A DNA stretch of 64,000 bases from Congeria kusceri (Eukaryota > Mollusca > Bivalvia > Myida > Dreissenidae). The stretch lies in NCBI GenBank assembly GCA_027627225.1, contig JAPFQT010000037.1, forward strand, positions 1,054,001-1,118,000, read 5' to 3'. Below are positions 47,621 to 57,999 of the stretch, one piece after another. Below the pieces are notes generated by a model that was not told where the DNA came from, ran no database searches, and was given only the letters and a program-made list of their open reading frames with translations. Both the position numbers and the translations under genes were made by a program. Within the stretch, counting starts at the first letter, position 1; each line of letters begins with the position of its first letter.

Positions 47621-47683
47621 CTACCATATACAAAAAAGATGTACGTTCACTCCTGGCTTAAACTTTTGAAATATGTAATGAAA

Positions 47684-48130
47684 CAAGAGCTATTTGTAAA
47701 AAATTATGCCCCCTCTAGGTTAAAAGCGATCTTTAAAATATCAATTATGGTAAAGATTGGATGAAAACTGTGGACATAAGGAGCGAAAGGTGCTAAAAAG
47801 GTGCTAAGATGGGATGAAGACTATTTGACTAAGAGATAAACAGGTACAAAGGCTAATTTAAGATAATTCACAGGCCATAACTCTACAGTTACTGAGACAA
47901 TTTAGTTGATTATCGAACCTGAACAAGATATTAAGCCACCAAAGATTTTCACCAAGTTTGGTGAAGATCAGATAAAAACTGTTGTACAGAACGGAAACGG
48001 CTAAAAGGCCAATTTTAGATAATTCAAGGGTCATAACTCCACAATTCCAAGTGTGATTTGGCTGGTGATCAAACCTGGCTGATATATTATTAGAATAAAG
48101 ATTTTTATGAAGTTTGGCGAAGATCGGATG
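47684..48130 (-). mobile_element. Inverted CCCATCGAAGATGG-type repeat, monomers of about 165 bp
   Basis: It opens ACAAGAGCTATTTG and ATTATGCCCCCTCTAGGTTA, the inverse of the 3' end at 37755-37790. Monomers carry GATCGGATGAAAACT and AATTCAAGGGTCATAACTCC, the inverse of the plus-strand copies at 26.3 and 35.8 kb. Confidence 0.7.
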
Positions 48131-48299
48131 AAAACTATTTGGGCAATAAATCTGGTGTTCCTGGTCCGAAAGGGCCCATTATCGAACCTATCCGAGATTT
48201 TATCGTAATACACAAACTGTGCAAGATTGGTTAAGCTTGAATAGAAAGAGAAGTCTGTATCGCCTCCGCATGCCCATAATTTATGAATTACGGACGACG

Positions 48300-48900
48300 G
48301 ACGAAATATCAACAGACCAGAACGATCTGACAATATGTGCAAGTGCTCTTGGCAGGGATGTGGCATATAAAGTTTAATTGAATTCAAGTAATTAGTTTCT
48401 GAGAACTTGTGGGAAAACAAAAATATCCCATCAAAATATTATGTTTATAATCAAATCAGACTGGAATGACCTGACAGTTTGCCCATGTCGTCTTGATAGA
48501 GATGCTCAAGGTTTAGTGAAATTGAGTCATTAGTTCCTGAGAACTAGTGCGTCAAAAATGTCCAATTAACAAATCCCATTTATTATCAAATGGCAATAAC
48601 TCCCTTAAAAATCATCAGACTTCAAAGACCTGACAATATGCGCAAGTACTCTTGGTAAGGATGCTGAATATCAAGTTTAATTGAATTTGAGTTATAAATT
48701 GCGGACATCTTGCACGGAAACTAAAATATCTGATTTTAATATCAGACCAGAACAACCTGACAATATGCGCATGTCCTCTCGGTAGGGATGCTGCATGTAA
48801 AGTTTTATTCAAGCTGAGTTTTAGTTCCAGCCACCTTGCACGAAAACTGAATATGAAACGTCGAATGGACAGAAAGAGTGCTGGATAAAATTTGTGGGGA
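48300..48900. repeat. Tandem repeat, four units of about 140 bp
   Basis: CAGACCAGAACGATCTGACA with AATATGTGCAAGTGCTCTTG recurs in diverged form at about 48460, 48605 and 48748. Each unit includes GGTAGGGATGCTGCATGTAA-like and AGTTTAATTGAATT-like phrases. It abuts the previous element and shares its GACGGACGGAC-like junction at about 48292. Confidence 0.7.
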
Positions 48901-49165
48901 AATGCATTTGACGCCCCGACAAACTGAATAGGAATTAAGTAAAACTCAGACGGACAAAGTGGCAACTATTTACTCCCCCATTTGCAGAGCATAACAAGTT
49001 ATGTACAGATTTGCATAACTTTCCTGGGAAGATTGGAAATGTGTCCATGAACAATGATTTGATTGTGATGGTGATCCCAATCACAACCTGATCCAGGACT
49101 TTTTTTAACGATTCCTTATTATTCAGCAAACTGACACATTATGCTGTAACTCATTAGTTGCATAC

Positions 49166-49268
49166 CATGAGGGGGAATGAGCCGTCTTGGTGGAGGTCTG
49201 CAAGTGTTTTCTAGTTGTTCCTGCATTTTGGTTTCCACTGAAGATCTTCAGCTTGTAGTCCAGGATTT
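49166..49268 (-). CDS. Candidate upstream exon of the minus-strand gene
   Basis: It follows TTTTAAAG on the minus strand and ends CATG|GTATGC. The open frame reads ILDYKLKIFSGNQNAGTTRK then HLQTSTKTAHSPS. It ends in phase 2, whereas exon 46195-46259 needs phase 1, so a further exon must lie between or the two are unrelated. Ser/Thr/Lys-rich composition resembles that exon. Confidence 0.4.
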
Positions 49269-49788
49269 CTTTAAAAGGATGAATATGAACAGTGTATATC
49301 TATATATAACATGTATATGATAAAGTATATGCACTTTCAATTATGAATTCATGTTTGAAGCTTTATAAGCTGCAAATTCATCTTTTACAACTCAATATTT
49401 ATACTTTATATTTGTTCTTATATATAATATATTTATATTATAGTAACAGTCTTCACAATAGTTTTTTTGAAGGACTTGCCCATTCTAGCATAGACCATAC
49501 AATTTCAACTTGCCCGAATAATAATGCTAACTGCAATAAACTATGTTATTTCAGCATCATGCCATGTAAAAGAAGCGACAGAAATTTGACGGCTGTAATA
49601 TGTGTTGTTTTAGCAAAACTTTCCACCACGTACATGGTCTTTCAATGGTTAGGTCTGTGACTCATATACTTGCAATGGTATAGCATTACTTGTAAGGCTC
49701 TGGTTGCCAATATTTAGCTACTCTTTATATGGGCAATAGTTACAGAGAATTTATATAAAAAGTAACACTAATTTCGTTGAATGTCTTA

Positions 49789-51161
49789 TTACACTGCAGA
49801 TCTGTTATATCACCATCCGTTATTTTGCGACATCCAATATATCGCGAATCGGCCGTGTATCCTAATTTTTTTCATGTACTTCCAGTGTTCGTTTTACCCG
49901 AGCTCCCGGGTTTTGACCGATGATTTTCATGGAAATCATGAAATTGATGCATGATAAAATCCCCCAAAGAGTCATACTGACCCTTGGTAAAGGTCTGGAT
50001 TGCTTCATCACTTCCCTATACAACTTCCACCATTGAATTTTGACCCTTGAAAATTTTGGTCAAAGGGTCAATGACCCTTGAAATTTACAGTCTACTAAAC
50101 ACCCTGTACTTCAATATTTTGCTTTTACACAACGTTCATAAATAAATCCAGTTTAGTCCGGATTTTCGCGCCTACATTGCTGCTCTTTCATCCACATTCA
50201 CACTCTTGTAGTCCTTTCACTGCTGTCGCTTTAATTAGATGTCGAATTACAGCCTGTCCACGTGGAGGGTATATACAGTAACCGTATGTCATAGAACAAT
50301 ATTGACCTATCTGAACGACAATAACGTAATCGATACGGCGTAACATTTTTCTCTTTCTGTTTTGTTTGAGAAATGCTAACTGCACATTGTTCACTATATA
50401 GATAACCAATTTTGTTGTTATGCCCTATGAAACTTTTATACAAAAATAAAGATCTCAATGTTTTCATACAGCAATCAATACCCACGCTTTTCTAGCAAAA
50501 CAAATGATTTACACGAAATGCATGAGCAGTTTAAACAGGATGCGTGTTTAAGTCATGTGAACAGTAAAATTCTGATAGGCGTTTTGGATTTGGAATTTAT
50601 TATATGCAATTTGAAATAAATTACAAGGAATAATATTATGTTTTATATACAAACGGAATATTTTACACATGGATATAACAAATTGTGGATGTTAACAACA
50701 ATGAAAAAGGCGAGTTAATTAAGTTTATGTTTTGAGATCGTGAAAATAGTCTTATGTATACATGTATATGAATGACATGACAAGTTGTACTGCGATCGTG
50801 CAGGCCTTTTCCTAACGTCACGACGGGTCCGACTGACACAATCCCAATGATAAATACGCTTAATTGTTCCCAATTGCCAAAAAAATCCCAATTTGACCCA
50901 AATTCTACAACTGAAAATTTTATGCTAAAACAATGATCATATATTGTAAAAAAAAGTTATTTTTAAAAATATAGTTCCATTTTATAGTTAGAAATCTGTT
51001 GTTGTTTTTACAAGTCCAAGACTTTATTTTACCTATAACATTTTTTCCCAATTTGGAGGTTTTACGACACAAATTTCCCCAAATTTGGCTAGCGTCCTGC
51101 GAAAAGGCTTGTTGTGATCCATGGGCCCAGCGAAGCGCAATATAACAGATCTGCAGTGTAA
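49789..51161. mobile_element. Non-autonomous DNA transposon, 1.37 kb, perfect TTACACTGCAGATC termini
   Basis: TTACACTGCAGATCTGTTAT at the left is exactly inverted at the right; with the symmetric flank CTTA/TAAG the dyad is 26 bp without a mismatch. TA lies at 49787-49788 and 51162-51163, fitting Tc1/mariner-type insertion. Size is that of a mariner, but no transposase frame is present; the interior holds dyads such as TTTCATGGAAATCATGAAA near 49926-49944 and CCCAATT-rich sequence resembling the element at 21.9 kb. Confidence 0.75.
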
Positions 51162-51302
51162 TAAGAATTTGGACTCAAGTTAAGGACATCTATTTATATA
51201 TGGGCAATTTTTGCCCACGTTATTATACTCAATATTTACCAAGGGCCTAACAATTAATGCTACCGCTAGTAATTCAGTGCCAATTTCAAGTAAGTTGCTG
51301 TG

Positions 51303-51612
51303 TCCTGCACCTGTCAATATTTTTCCCCCCCATGGGGGAGCGGAGGGCATATATGGGCCTTTAGACTGAAAGCAATTCCCAACAAGCTGGAACTTAATAT
51401 GCTGTATAATTCCAGATCCGAGGAAATAGCCTTAGGTCGGATTTTAGATCCTCTTAACATTGATACACCAAGCATCTCCCACTGTGGATATTAAGACTAA
51501 AACGCTCTTGGCTCTAGGGTTGGGAATAAGCCCCCCCCCCAAAAAAAAGTCCCCTGGGTTATCCCGCGGCTGCCCCCCCCCCCCCCCCGGGAGAAGATAT
51601 TGACAGGTGCAT
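51303..51612. mobile_element. MITE, GCACCTATC family, copy 3
   Basis: The left end CCTGCACCTGTCAATATTTT and the right end GATATTGACAGGTGCATCC are inverted partners. Long poly-C tracts at 51530-51540 and 51572-51588 lie inside, as in the other copies. Confidence 0.75.
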
Positions 51613-52458
51613 CCCAGACCTAGTGCCTGTCTGGTCTGGTCTCTATCGTTTTTATGTGCTTTACATCTGACGATTACTTTGTTTCGTTTTTTCGTTATTA
51701 AATATTCAGATCTGTGCTGTTTAGTTACGTTATTCGTTTCATTATTGTGTATAGACATGAAAACAATCAATAGTTACCTTTGCCACGCCATAATTAACTG
51801 CCAAATCTGTTCATAAACTGCAAAAGTACAAATGTGTTTTGACATTTCCGCCATTTAACCGGAAGTTGAAGTATCGTGTGATCCTAAGACAGTTAGGTCC
51901 AAAGACAATTTGGCCTAAAGACAATTCGGTTCAGAGATTCACAAGACTTGAAACACGCACTGTCGTCAAAGACTAAATTTAATGTTTCTTGTTTTGTTTT
52001 AATTGTATTATGGTGGATATAATACATATAATAATAAAACACAACGTTTCTTATTTTATTTTATTTTCACATATTTATATTTTATATATATTATAAAACT
52101 TACCATTTCAAATTAAAACAAATTTCGTATAAATACATTACTGGAAAAAATAACGGAAGCAAAAAATAAATAAATTGTACTAACACACGTTTAAAGCATA
52201 AACCACTTTTGAGAAGTCTGCGTAATATTAAAGGGGCGTATCGAGGTATTTCCTATTAATATTATATATTGAAATTATATAACCTGTGTCAACTGTTTAT
52301 AGACACAAAGACATCCTATTTAACAACGCTTTAATATTAACAACGCTTTAATATTAATTCTCTGTAAATGCTATTGTCGATCTACCGTCGACACGCCCCT
52401 GTTACGTCACCTGCAATACTAAGTTTAAAAAGTTGCTAATTAATATATAGACAGACAA

Positions 52459-52489
<31 letters not shown>

Positions 52490-53090
52490 ACTGAACATAC
52501 AAACGCATGAACACATTATACATGTTTTATATAATCACGTAAAACAGAATTACCAATAAAAACAATAAAAAAGAAATTGTGCTAACAAACGAAAAAACAT
52601 ACAATTTTTAATTTTTTTCTTTATAGTAGATAAACTAAAATAGCATTCGGAGAGCACAGACCTCGGCTAAGATACGTTACCCCACATAAGAATGGAATTT
52701 TTCAGTGTGATGTTAGCTCCCTTATCTAATTTCCCAATAATTCAAATATCCTGTATCAGATGATGATCCGGATCACCACCAAAATCTAACCATTTGTTTC
52801 AGTGACCCACTTTCACCTACCTACAAAATTGCATGCACATCCATCATGACTTTTCTGCGTAAAGTTGCGTATTAATATGTATTAATATATAGAAGTTGCT
52901 AATTAATATATAGACAGACAAACAAATAACAGCAACAATATAATCACATTAGCGGAGATAGCAAATAAAGTTTGGGTTAACATATAAAAGGAACGATTAA
53001 ATCTATAACAATCGTCGAATGCAGCGATAAAAGTAATAATGGAATCGATTAATGTCTGAAACTCTGCTTAGAAAAGATCACTAATCAGTA
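51613..53090. repeat. AT-rich intergenic with simple and direct repeats
   Basis: An AT dinucleotide run lies at 52464-52488. AAGTTGCTAATTAATATATA followed by GACAGACAAAC occurs twice (about 52430 and 52893), a direct repeat about 464 bp apart. AACAACGCTTTAATATTAA is doubled at 52322-52357. No gene was seen. Confidence 0.6.
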
Positions 53091-53099
53091 GCATTACAA

Positions 53100-53485
53100 C
53101 AAGTTTTAGCAGCATCAACAACAGCAGCAGCAGTGATAGTGGTTGGTGTGAATATTAATAGTAGAAGTAAGTAGTGGAAGTAGACGTAGAAGCGTTGTAA
53201 GTAGTGGAATTGGAACAGTAGCAGCTTGAACTGTATCAATTGTTGCAGCTGCGTATATATCAGTAGCAGTAGTAGCTGCAGCATCTCCAGCAGTAGATGC
53301 AATAGCAACATCAGTATAGGTAACGGCAGCAGCAGCAGCAGTAGCAGACGTAACAGTAGTAGCAGCTGCAACAGTGGTAGAAATAGCAGCTACAGCAGTA
53401 GAAGCATCAGTAGTTTCAGTAGTTGCAGTAGTACTTCCAGCTGCAGTAGTTGCATAGGTAGAAGCAGCAACAGAAAGCAGCAGCT
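53100..53485. repeat. Compound GCA/GTA trinucleotide tract 1
   Basis: Almost 400 bases of AGCAGTAGCAGCAGC-type codon-periodic repeat, open in several frames on both strands (Ser-, Leu- and Ala/Thr-rich). This is repeat composition rather than protein evidence. Confidence 0.9.
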
Positions 53486-53769
53486 GCTGCATATAGCAAA
53501 TACGTATCTTTTTTATTTGATTAATATATCATACATGTATTATTTCAGAAGTTTAGTTTTATGTTATTTTTCTTTTATTTAGACAATTTTTATTTTGTAT
53601 TTGCATGTTACATATTGATATCCTACTGATTTTAACTGTTTAAAAGTGTTCTTCTCGGCATACAAGGCCAGCCAGACCAGAGGCACCGTCTACCGTACAC
53701 TACCCTACACAAAACTAACCACACCTCTCTCCCAAGTCGCCCCACACTCCCACAGCAACTACTCGGGCC

Positions 53770-54050
53770 ATCCGATCTCCTTGTTTAGCCTACCCTCGTT
53801 TTATATTATTATTCTTACTGTAGTTATTATTAATGTATTTATTTATTTGTTTATTTGTTTGTTTATTTGTTTATTTGTTTATTGTTATATAAATCTCCTT
53901 GTTTAGCCTACCCTCGTTTTATATTATTATTCTTACTGTAGTTATTATTTAATTACTTATTTATTTACTTATTCATTCATTTGATTCATTTATTTTATTG
54001 TATAATTGTGAGTATTTTTATTGTCATTATTATTATTATTATTATTATTA
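53770..54050. repeat. Duplicated 57 bp block and TTAT/ATT microsatellites
   Basis: ATCTCCTTGTTTAGCCTACC and the next 37 bases occur identically at about 53776 and 53892, separated by TTATTTGT-type tetranucleotide repeat; ATT repeats follow to 54052. The exact copy indicates a very recent duplication. Confidence 0.85.
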
Positions 54051-54054
54051 TTAG

Positions 54055-54245
54055 CAACGGCAGTTGCAGCAGTAGTTGTAGAAGTATCAACAGCAGCAGC
54101 AGCAGTATATGCAATAGCAGCAGCAGTTGTAGCGCAGCAGCAGCAGCAACAAAGGTCGAATGGAAGCAGTAGTAATGTTAGCAGACGTCATAATAGCAAT
54201 TGATTGTTAGTAGTAGTAGTAGAAGTAGCTGTTGCTTTTGTTATT
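54055..54245. repeat. Compound GCA/GTA trinucleotide tract 2
   Basis: GTTGCAGCAGTAGTTGTAGA-type sequence, including CAGCAGCAGCAGCAAC. It is the same kind of tract as 53100-53485 and has no exon support. Confidence 0.9.
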
Positions 54246-54410
54246 CATGTAGTTATAGCAATATGTTGGTTGTTGTGGAAAAATATGTTGCCGGTTTGGT
54301 TGTATTGTTTCATTAATTTGTATTTCATCTCTGTATTACAAAAAAATAACCTTCATATTGATAGAAATACTAAAACACACAAATTAGAACGCAGCTAAAA
54401 TGTCAACGTG

Positions 54411-54444
54411 TAATTAAAGCCACCGAATCTGCATTGAGCATAAA
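54411..54444 (+). repeat. Dispersed GCCACCGAATCTGCATTGAG motif, copy 2
   Basis: Pairs with the copy at 43528-43563; see that entry. Confidence 0.5.
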
Positions 54445-55230
54445 CGATAACTTTAAAATATATATTTTCTGTGAACGCATTAAGCATTTTCTTAACACCA
54501 TTTTCTTCGTTCGTATAGTATTCCGTAAACGAAAGATTTAACAATTTTACTTAATAAAAAAACGCCAGCCCTGTAAACAAATGAATTGCGTTATTCAGCT
54601 TGTAAAAACGTCTTGACAAGTCGTCAAAAGCTATTATTTTTTGTAACTTCGTTTAATCTCTACATACATGATAATTGTTGAAAATGTTCATATTCAATAC
54701 GGATTCGATGTCTGTAATCTGTAAAGTAAGTAATAAGTAACGTACAAATAAATAAAACACATAACCTAGTACAAGATTTGTCATGTTTCATTGTTAAATG
54801 CTGGGCTTTATTACATATTAATACATAACACCTAACTGCTACTATTAACAACTTTAAATTGCATAAAGATGTAAAAGAAGTTATCACTTTTAAAGTGTGT
54901 ATGTACGATCTTTCATATACATTATTTTCAAAAAAGCAAATGAAAGTGACTATACAAATTTAAATCAAACAGAAAACGATACAAACGACGAAAGAAACAC
55001 TTCAATACAGAATAAATCAAAAACTTCTAGTGTCGACTTTTGCATCGATTATTAGAGGTGTATAACCTAAACCAATTGCCAAGTCAATGTATATACATGC
55101 ATTTGAGTTTCTGTCTGTACAGACTAAAACTATTTGGTGATTAAAAACTAGCTTGATTATTTAGTTAATTGCATTTATGCAACTATATATGTTGCAAGAT
55201 TGTAAATTGGGTCAAAACAAAAAATTCTGC
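54445..55230. other. Intergenic, nothing recognisable
   Basis: AT-rich with short frames and no element ends located. Confidence 0.45.
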
Positions 55231-55400
55231 GTTTCGGGCAACCGACCCTACCTAGCGAAAACCGACCGAAACTAAAGTTTTAAGGCACGATTGTTTACCG
55301 TGCAATCCGTATTCGTCACATTTTAGAAAATGTTCAATGTTTTTTTCTGACCGAAATGTGTCAGTTAACAAAAAATAAAATAGATGGACACCGATTTCGA
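55231..55400 (+). mobile_element. TTTCGGGCA MITE, truncated copy
   Basis: GTTTCGGGCAACCGACCCTA then CCTAG matches the right end of 43893-44096 in inverse. No second terminus was found. Confidence 0.5.
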
Positions 55401-55426
55401 CGTTCTTTCGTGTGTATCAATAAACA

Positions 55427-56208
55427 AGAGCTGTCAGCGCGCTCGACTATTCGAAGTATTTCAGTTGGTACATATTTTTGGAAAGTGGAAGCGGCATAAA
55501 TGTGTTGAAAAATAACACCGAGTTATTGCAATTATTAACTTATTCCAAGTTTCGACGTTATGTAGTAAATAACGTGTGTAGTTTTTAAGTTATAAGAGTT
55601 TTGAATATTCATTTTAACAAGAAAATCTATATGAAAAGGGGCATAACATTTTCATAATGCAAAACAGAGTTATATAGAGGTTGCCCCTGATACTGGAGTT
55701 GATGATAAAGGTATGGTTCTATTTTAAAGTGAATACCTTATGCAGTTCTGAAGTTACACAACTTTTGAATATAAACTTTAACGAGAAAAATCTATGTGAA
55801 AAAGGAGCATAACTCTGACAAAGTACAAAACAGAGTTATACGGAATGTTACCCATGGCACCGGAGTTGATGACAAAGGCATATTCCAAGTTTCAAGTGTA
55901 TAACTTGTAGTTCAGCAGTAACAAAACTGTTGAATATAAACTTTAACCAGAAAATCTGTGTGAAAATGGAGCATAACTCTTGTCAAAATACAAAACAGAG
56001 TTATAGGGACTGTTGCCCACGAGTTACACGGAATGTTACCCATGGCACTGGAGTTGATGACAAGGGTATATTCCAAGTTTCAAGTGAATAACTTGTGTAA
56101 GTTTTGAAGTTACAAAACTTTTGAATATAAACTTGAACCAAATTCAGACGCGGACGCCGACGCCGGAGGTAGTAGGAAAGCTCTCCTATTCTTCGAATAG
56201 TCGCTAAA
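55427..56208 (-). mobile_element. Inverted hairpin-ended element with about four monomers
   Basis: It opens with ACAAGAGCTGTCAGCGCGCT, the inverse of the 3' end seen at 19.7 and 35.8 kb, then monomers of about 160 bp with AAAACAGAGTTATA, GGAGTTGATGACAAAGG and TTGAATATAAACTTTAAC. It closes with GACGCGGACGCCGACGCCGG and the hairpin CTATTC-TTC-GAATAG at about 56186-56200, then CGCTAAAAA. Confidence 0.75.
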
Positions 56209-56214
56209 AACATT

Positions 56215-56282
56215 CATAATCTTCATCATCATCATAATCATCATCATCATTATCATCATTCTTTTTTCATCTAAATCATCGT
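56215..56282. repeat. ATC microsatellite
   Basis: TCATCATCATCATAATCATC-type run; similar ATC runs mark the start of each reading frame described at 57.1 and 57.6 kb and occur at 61660-61710. Confidence 0.85.
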
Positions 56283-56485
56283 TTCACCACACGGTGAAAC
56301 CATGCTCTATCGTTTAACATTTATGTGATTATCAAATATTGTACAAACGTTCTATAATATTTTGCATGGCATCGCATTTTTACAACATTTTATAAAACTG
56401 CATATCATTGATAATTGATCGTTTTCTACATCGAGCTATATTTCACGTGAATTCTTGAAAATACACTTTATTACAAAATCACCAT

Positions 56486-57163
56486 TTATGCTCCTTGCTG
56501 CATCGTTCGCTGGTTTTCGCCGGAATCGTCCGCCGGTTGTTGCCGGCATCGTCCGCTGGTTGTCGCCGGCATCGTCCGCTGGTTGTCGCCGGCATCGTCC
56601 GCAGATTGTCGCCTGAAACGACCGCTGATTGTCGGAGGAATCGAACGCTGATTGTCGCCGGAATCATCCGCTGATTGTCGCCGGAATCGTTCGCTAGTTG
56701 TCGCCGGAATCATCCGCTGATTGTCGCCGGACTCGTCCGCTGATTGTCGCCGGAATCTGCCACTAGTTGTTGCCGGCATCGCCCGCGACAACCAGTCGCC
56801 GGCATGGTTCGCTGGCTGTCGCTGGCATGGTTCGCTGTTTGTCGCCGACATTGTTCTCTGGTTGTTGCCGGCATCGTCCGCTGGTTGTCCCCGGCATCGT
56901 CCGCTTGTTGTCGAAGGTATCGTCCGCTGGTGGTCACCTGCATCGTCCGCTTGTTGTCGAAGGTATCGTCCGCTGATAGTCGCCGGAATCGTCCGTAGGT
57001 TGTCGCAGGGATCGTCCGTAGGTTGTCGCAGGAATCGTCCGTAGGTTGTCGCAGGAATCGTCCGTAGGTTGTCGCCGGAATCGTCCGTAATGCTCATCGA
57101 GACAACTATCATCAATATCATCACAAGTATCATCATAACAATATCATAACATGACACTATCAA
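56486..57163 (-). other. 225-residue repeat reading frame with hydrophobic leader
   Basis: On the minus strand an ATG at 57163 opens MIVSCYDIVMMILVMILMIV followed by VSMS, a hydrophobic start of signal-peptide or membrane-anchor type, then ten cycles of a 23-residue hydrophilic repeat (DNQRTMPATTSGRCRQQPAD then DAG). The cycle comes from the 23 bp minisatellite below. The leader derives from an ATC/ATG-rich stretch and could be chance. A paralogous frame at 57477-57674 has the same leader (CYDIVMAILVMILMIVFSM) and one short repeat cycle. No promoter or splice evidence. It may be a repeat artefact or a secreted repetitive peptide; not recognised. Confidence 0.3.
56504..57081. repeat. 23 bp minisatellite, 25 units
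   Basis: Consensus CGTCCGCTGGTTGTCGCCGG then CAT. Twenty-four units are exactly 23 bp; one, at about 56780-56805, is 26 bp and contains the inverted decamer CGACAACCAG plus an extra TCG. Because 23 is not a multiple of three, all frames cycle through the same phases, and none of the six contains a stop in the consensus. Confidence 0.95.
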
Positions 57164-57476
57164 GACATAATCACTATCATCATCATTAGTTGTATATATC
57201 GTTACAATATTTTTTAATTTTCAATCAATCATTGTAAATGTTGGACAACAGTTTATACATTTACAAATACAACTTTTATTTCTACAATTGATATTCCCAT
57301 GACTATATCGTATAAATGTATTTTATTCAGAAAAGCTAACATTTTCAAATCACCGTGAACCCTGAAAATCACTTTTAAATCAGTCTTAACAAATACAGGT
57401 CTTAGAAATAAAACAAATGAAGCTATGTGATATTGACCGTAATTCATGAAAATACTATTGATTAGAAAATTACCAT

Positions 57477-57674
57477 TTATGCTAATCGGCATCGTCCGCT
57501 GCTTGTCGTCGGCATCGTCCGCTGATTGTCGCCGGAATCGTTCGCTAATGTAGTCTTCATCGAGAACACTATCATCAATATCATGACAAGTATCGCCATA
57601 ACAATATCATAACATAACACTATGAAGACATAATCACCATCATCACCATAATTTGTATCTATCATTACAATCAT
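57477..57674 (-). other. 65-residue paralogous reading frame with the same leader
   Basis: It starts upstream of CYDIVMAILVMILMIVFSM and continues KTTLANDSGDNQRTMPTTSS then GRCRLA. It corresponds to the 225-residue frame at 56486-57163 with the repeat contracted. The conservation of both leader and frame across the duplication is the only hint of function. Confidence 0.25.
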
Positions 57675-57999
57675 GTTTTAAAATTTAAAATTTTGATTAA
57701 TTATTGTAAAATTTCGACAACAGTATGTATATTTATTATTACAACTTATTTCTACAATCGTATATTATATTCACAAAAGTTAACATTTTGTAATCCAGCA
57801 AATGTAAGCATAATTTGTTTATAAACGTTAACATGCAAGCAGAAGAAAAGGAACAACCCTGAATTATAGTGAAGAATTGTGACAGAAATTTACCTTTGAT
57901 GCTGTCGTCTGCATCGGTCTCGAGTTGTAGACATGAACTATTTTCACATTAAGTGGAAAACTACACAATTGCAAGCCTCTGTTTTTCGTTATTCATCGT

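Larger units (their letters stand above)
56450..57780. repeat. Tandem segmental duplication containing the minisatellite
   Basis: The flanks of the minisatellite (ACCATTTATGCT on the left; TCATCGAGACAACTATCATC and a following stretch of about 200 bases on the right) recur at 57472 and 57555-57775 around a contracted array of about 2.7 units (57486-57547). A third, weaker left flank (ACCTTTGATGCTGTCGTC) lies at about 57892. Confidence 0.8.

Noticed and set aside
48615..48965. 116-residue minus frame
   Set aside because: Lies in a tandem repeat; repeated phrases in the translation come from the repeat units.
49343..49660. 105-residue plus frame
   Set aside because: Leu/Tyr-rich translation of AT-rich DNA with no motif or splice context.
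52740..52840. Possible conserved retroelement remnant (ATCACCACCAAAATC phrase)
   Set aside because: Resembles phrases seen in dispersed invertebrate repeats, but no protein or borders can be shown here.
53115..53492. 125-residue Ala/Thr-rich, Ser-rich and Leu-rich frames
   Set aside because: They are three readings of the same trinucleotide tract.
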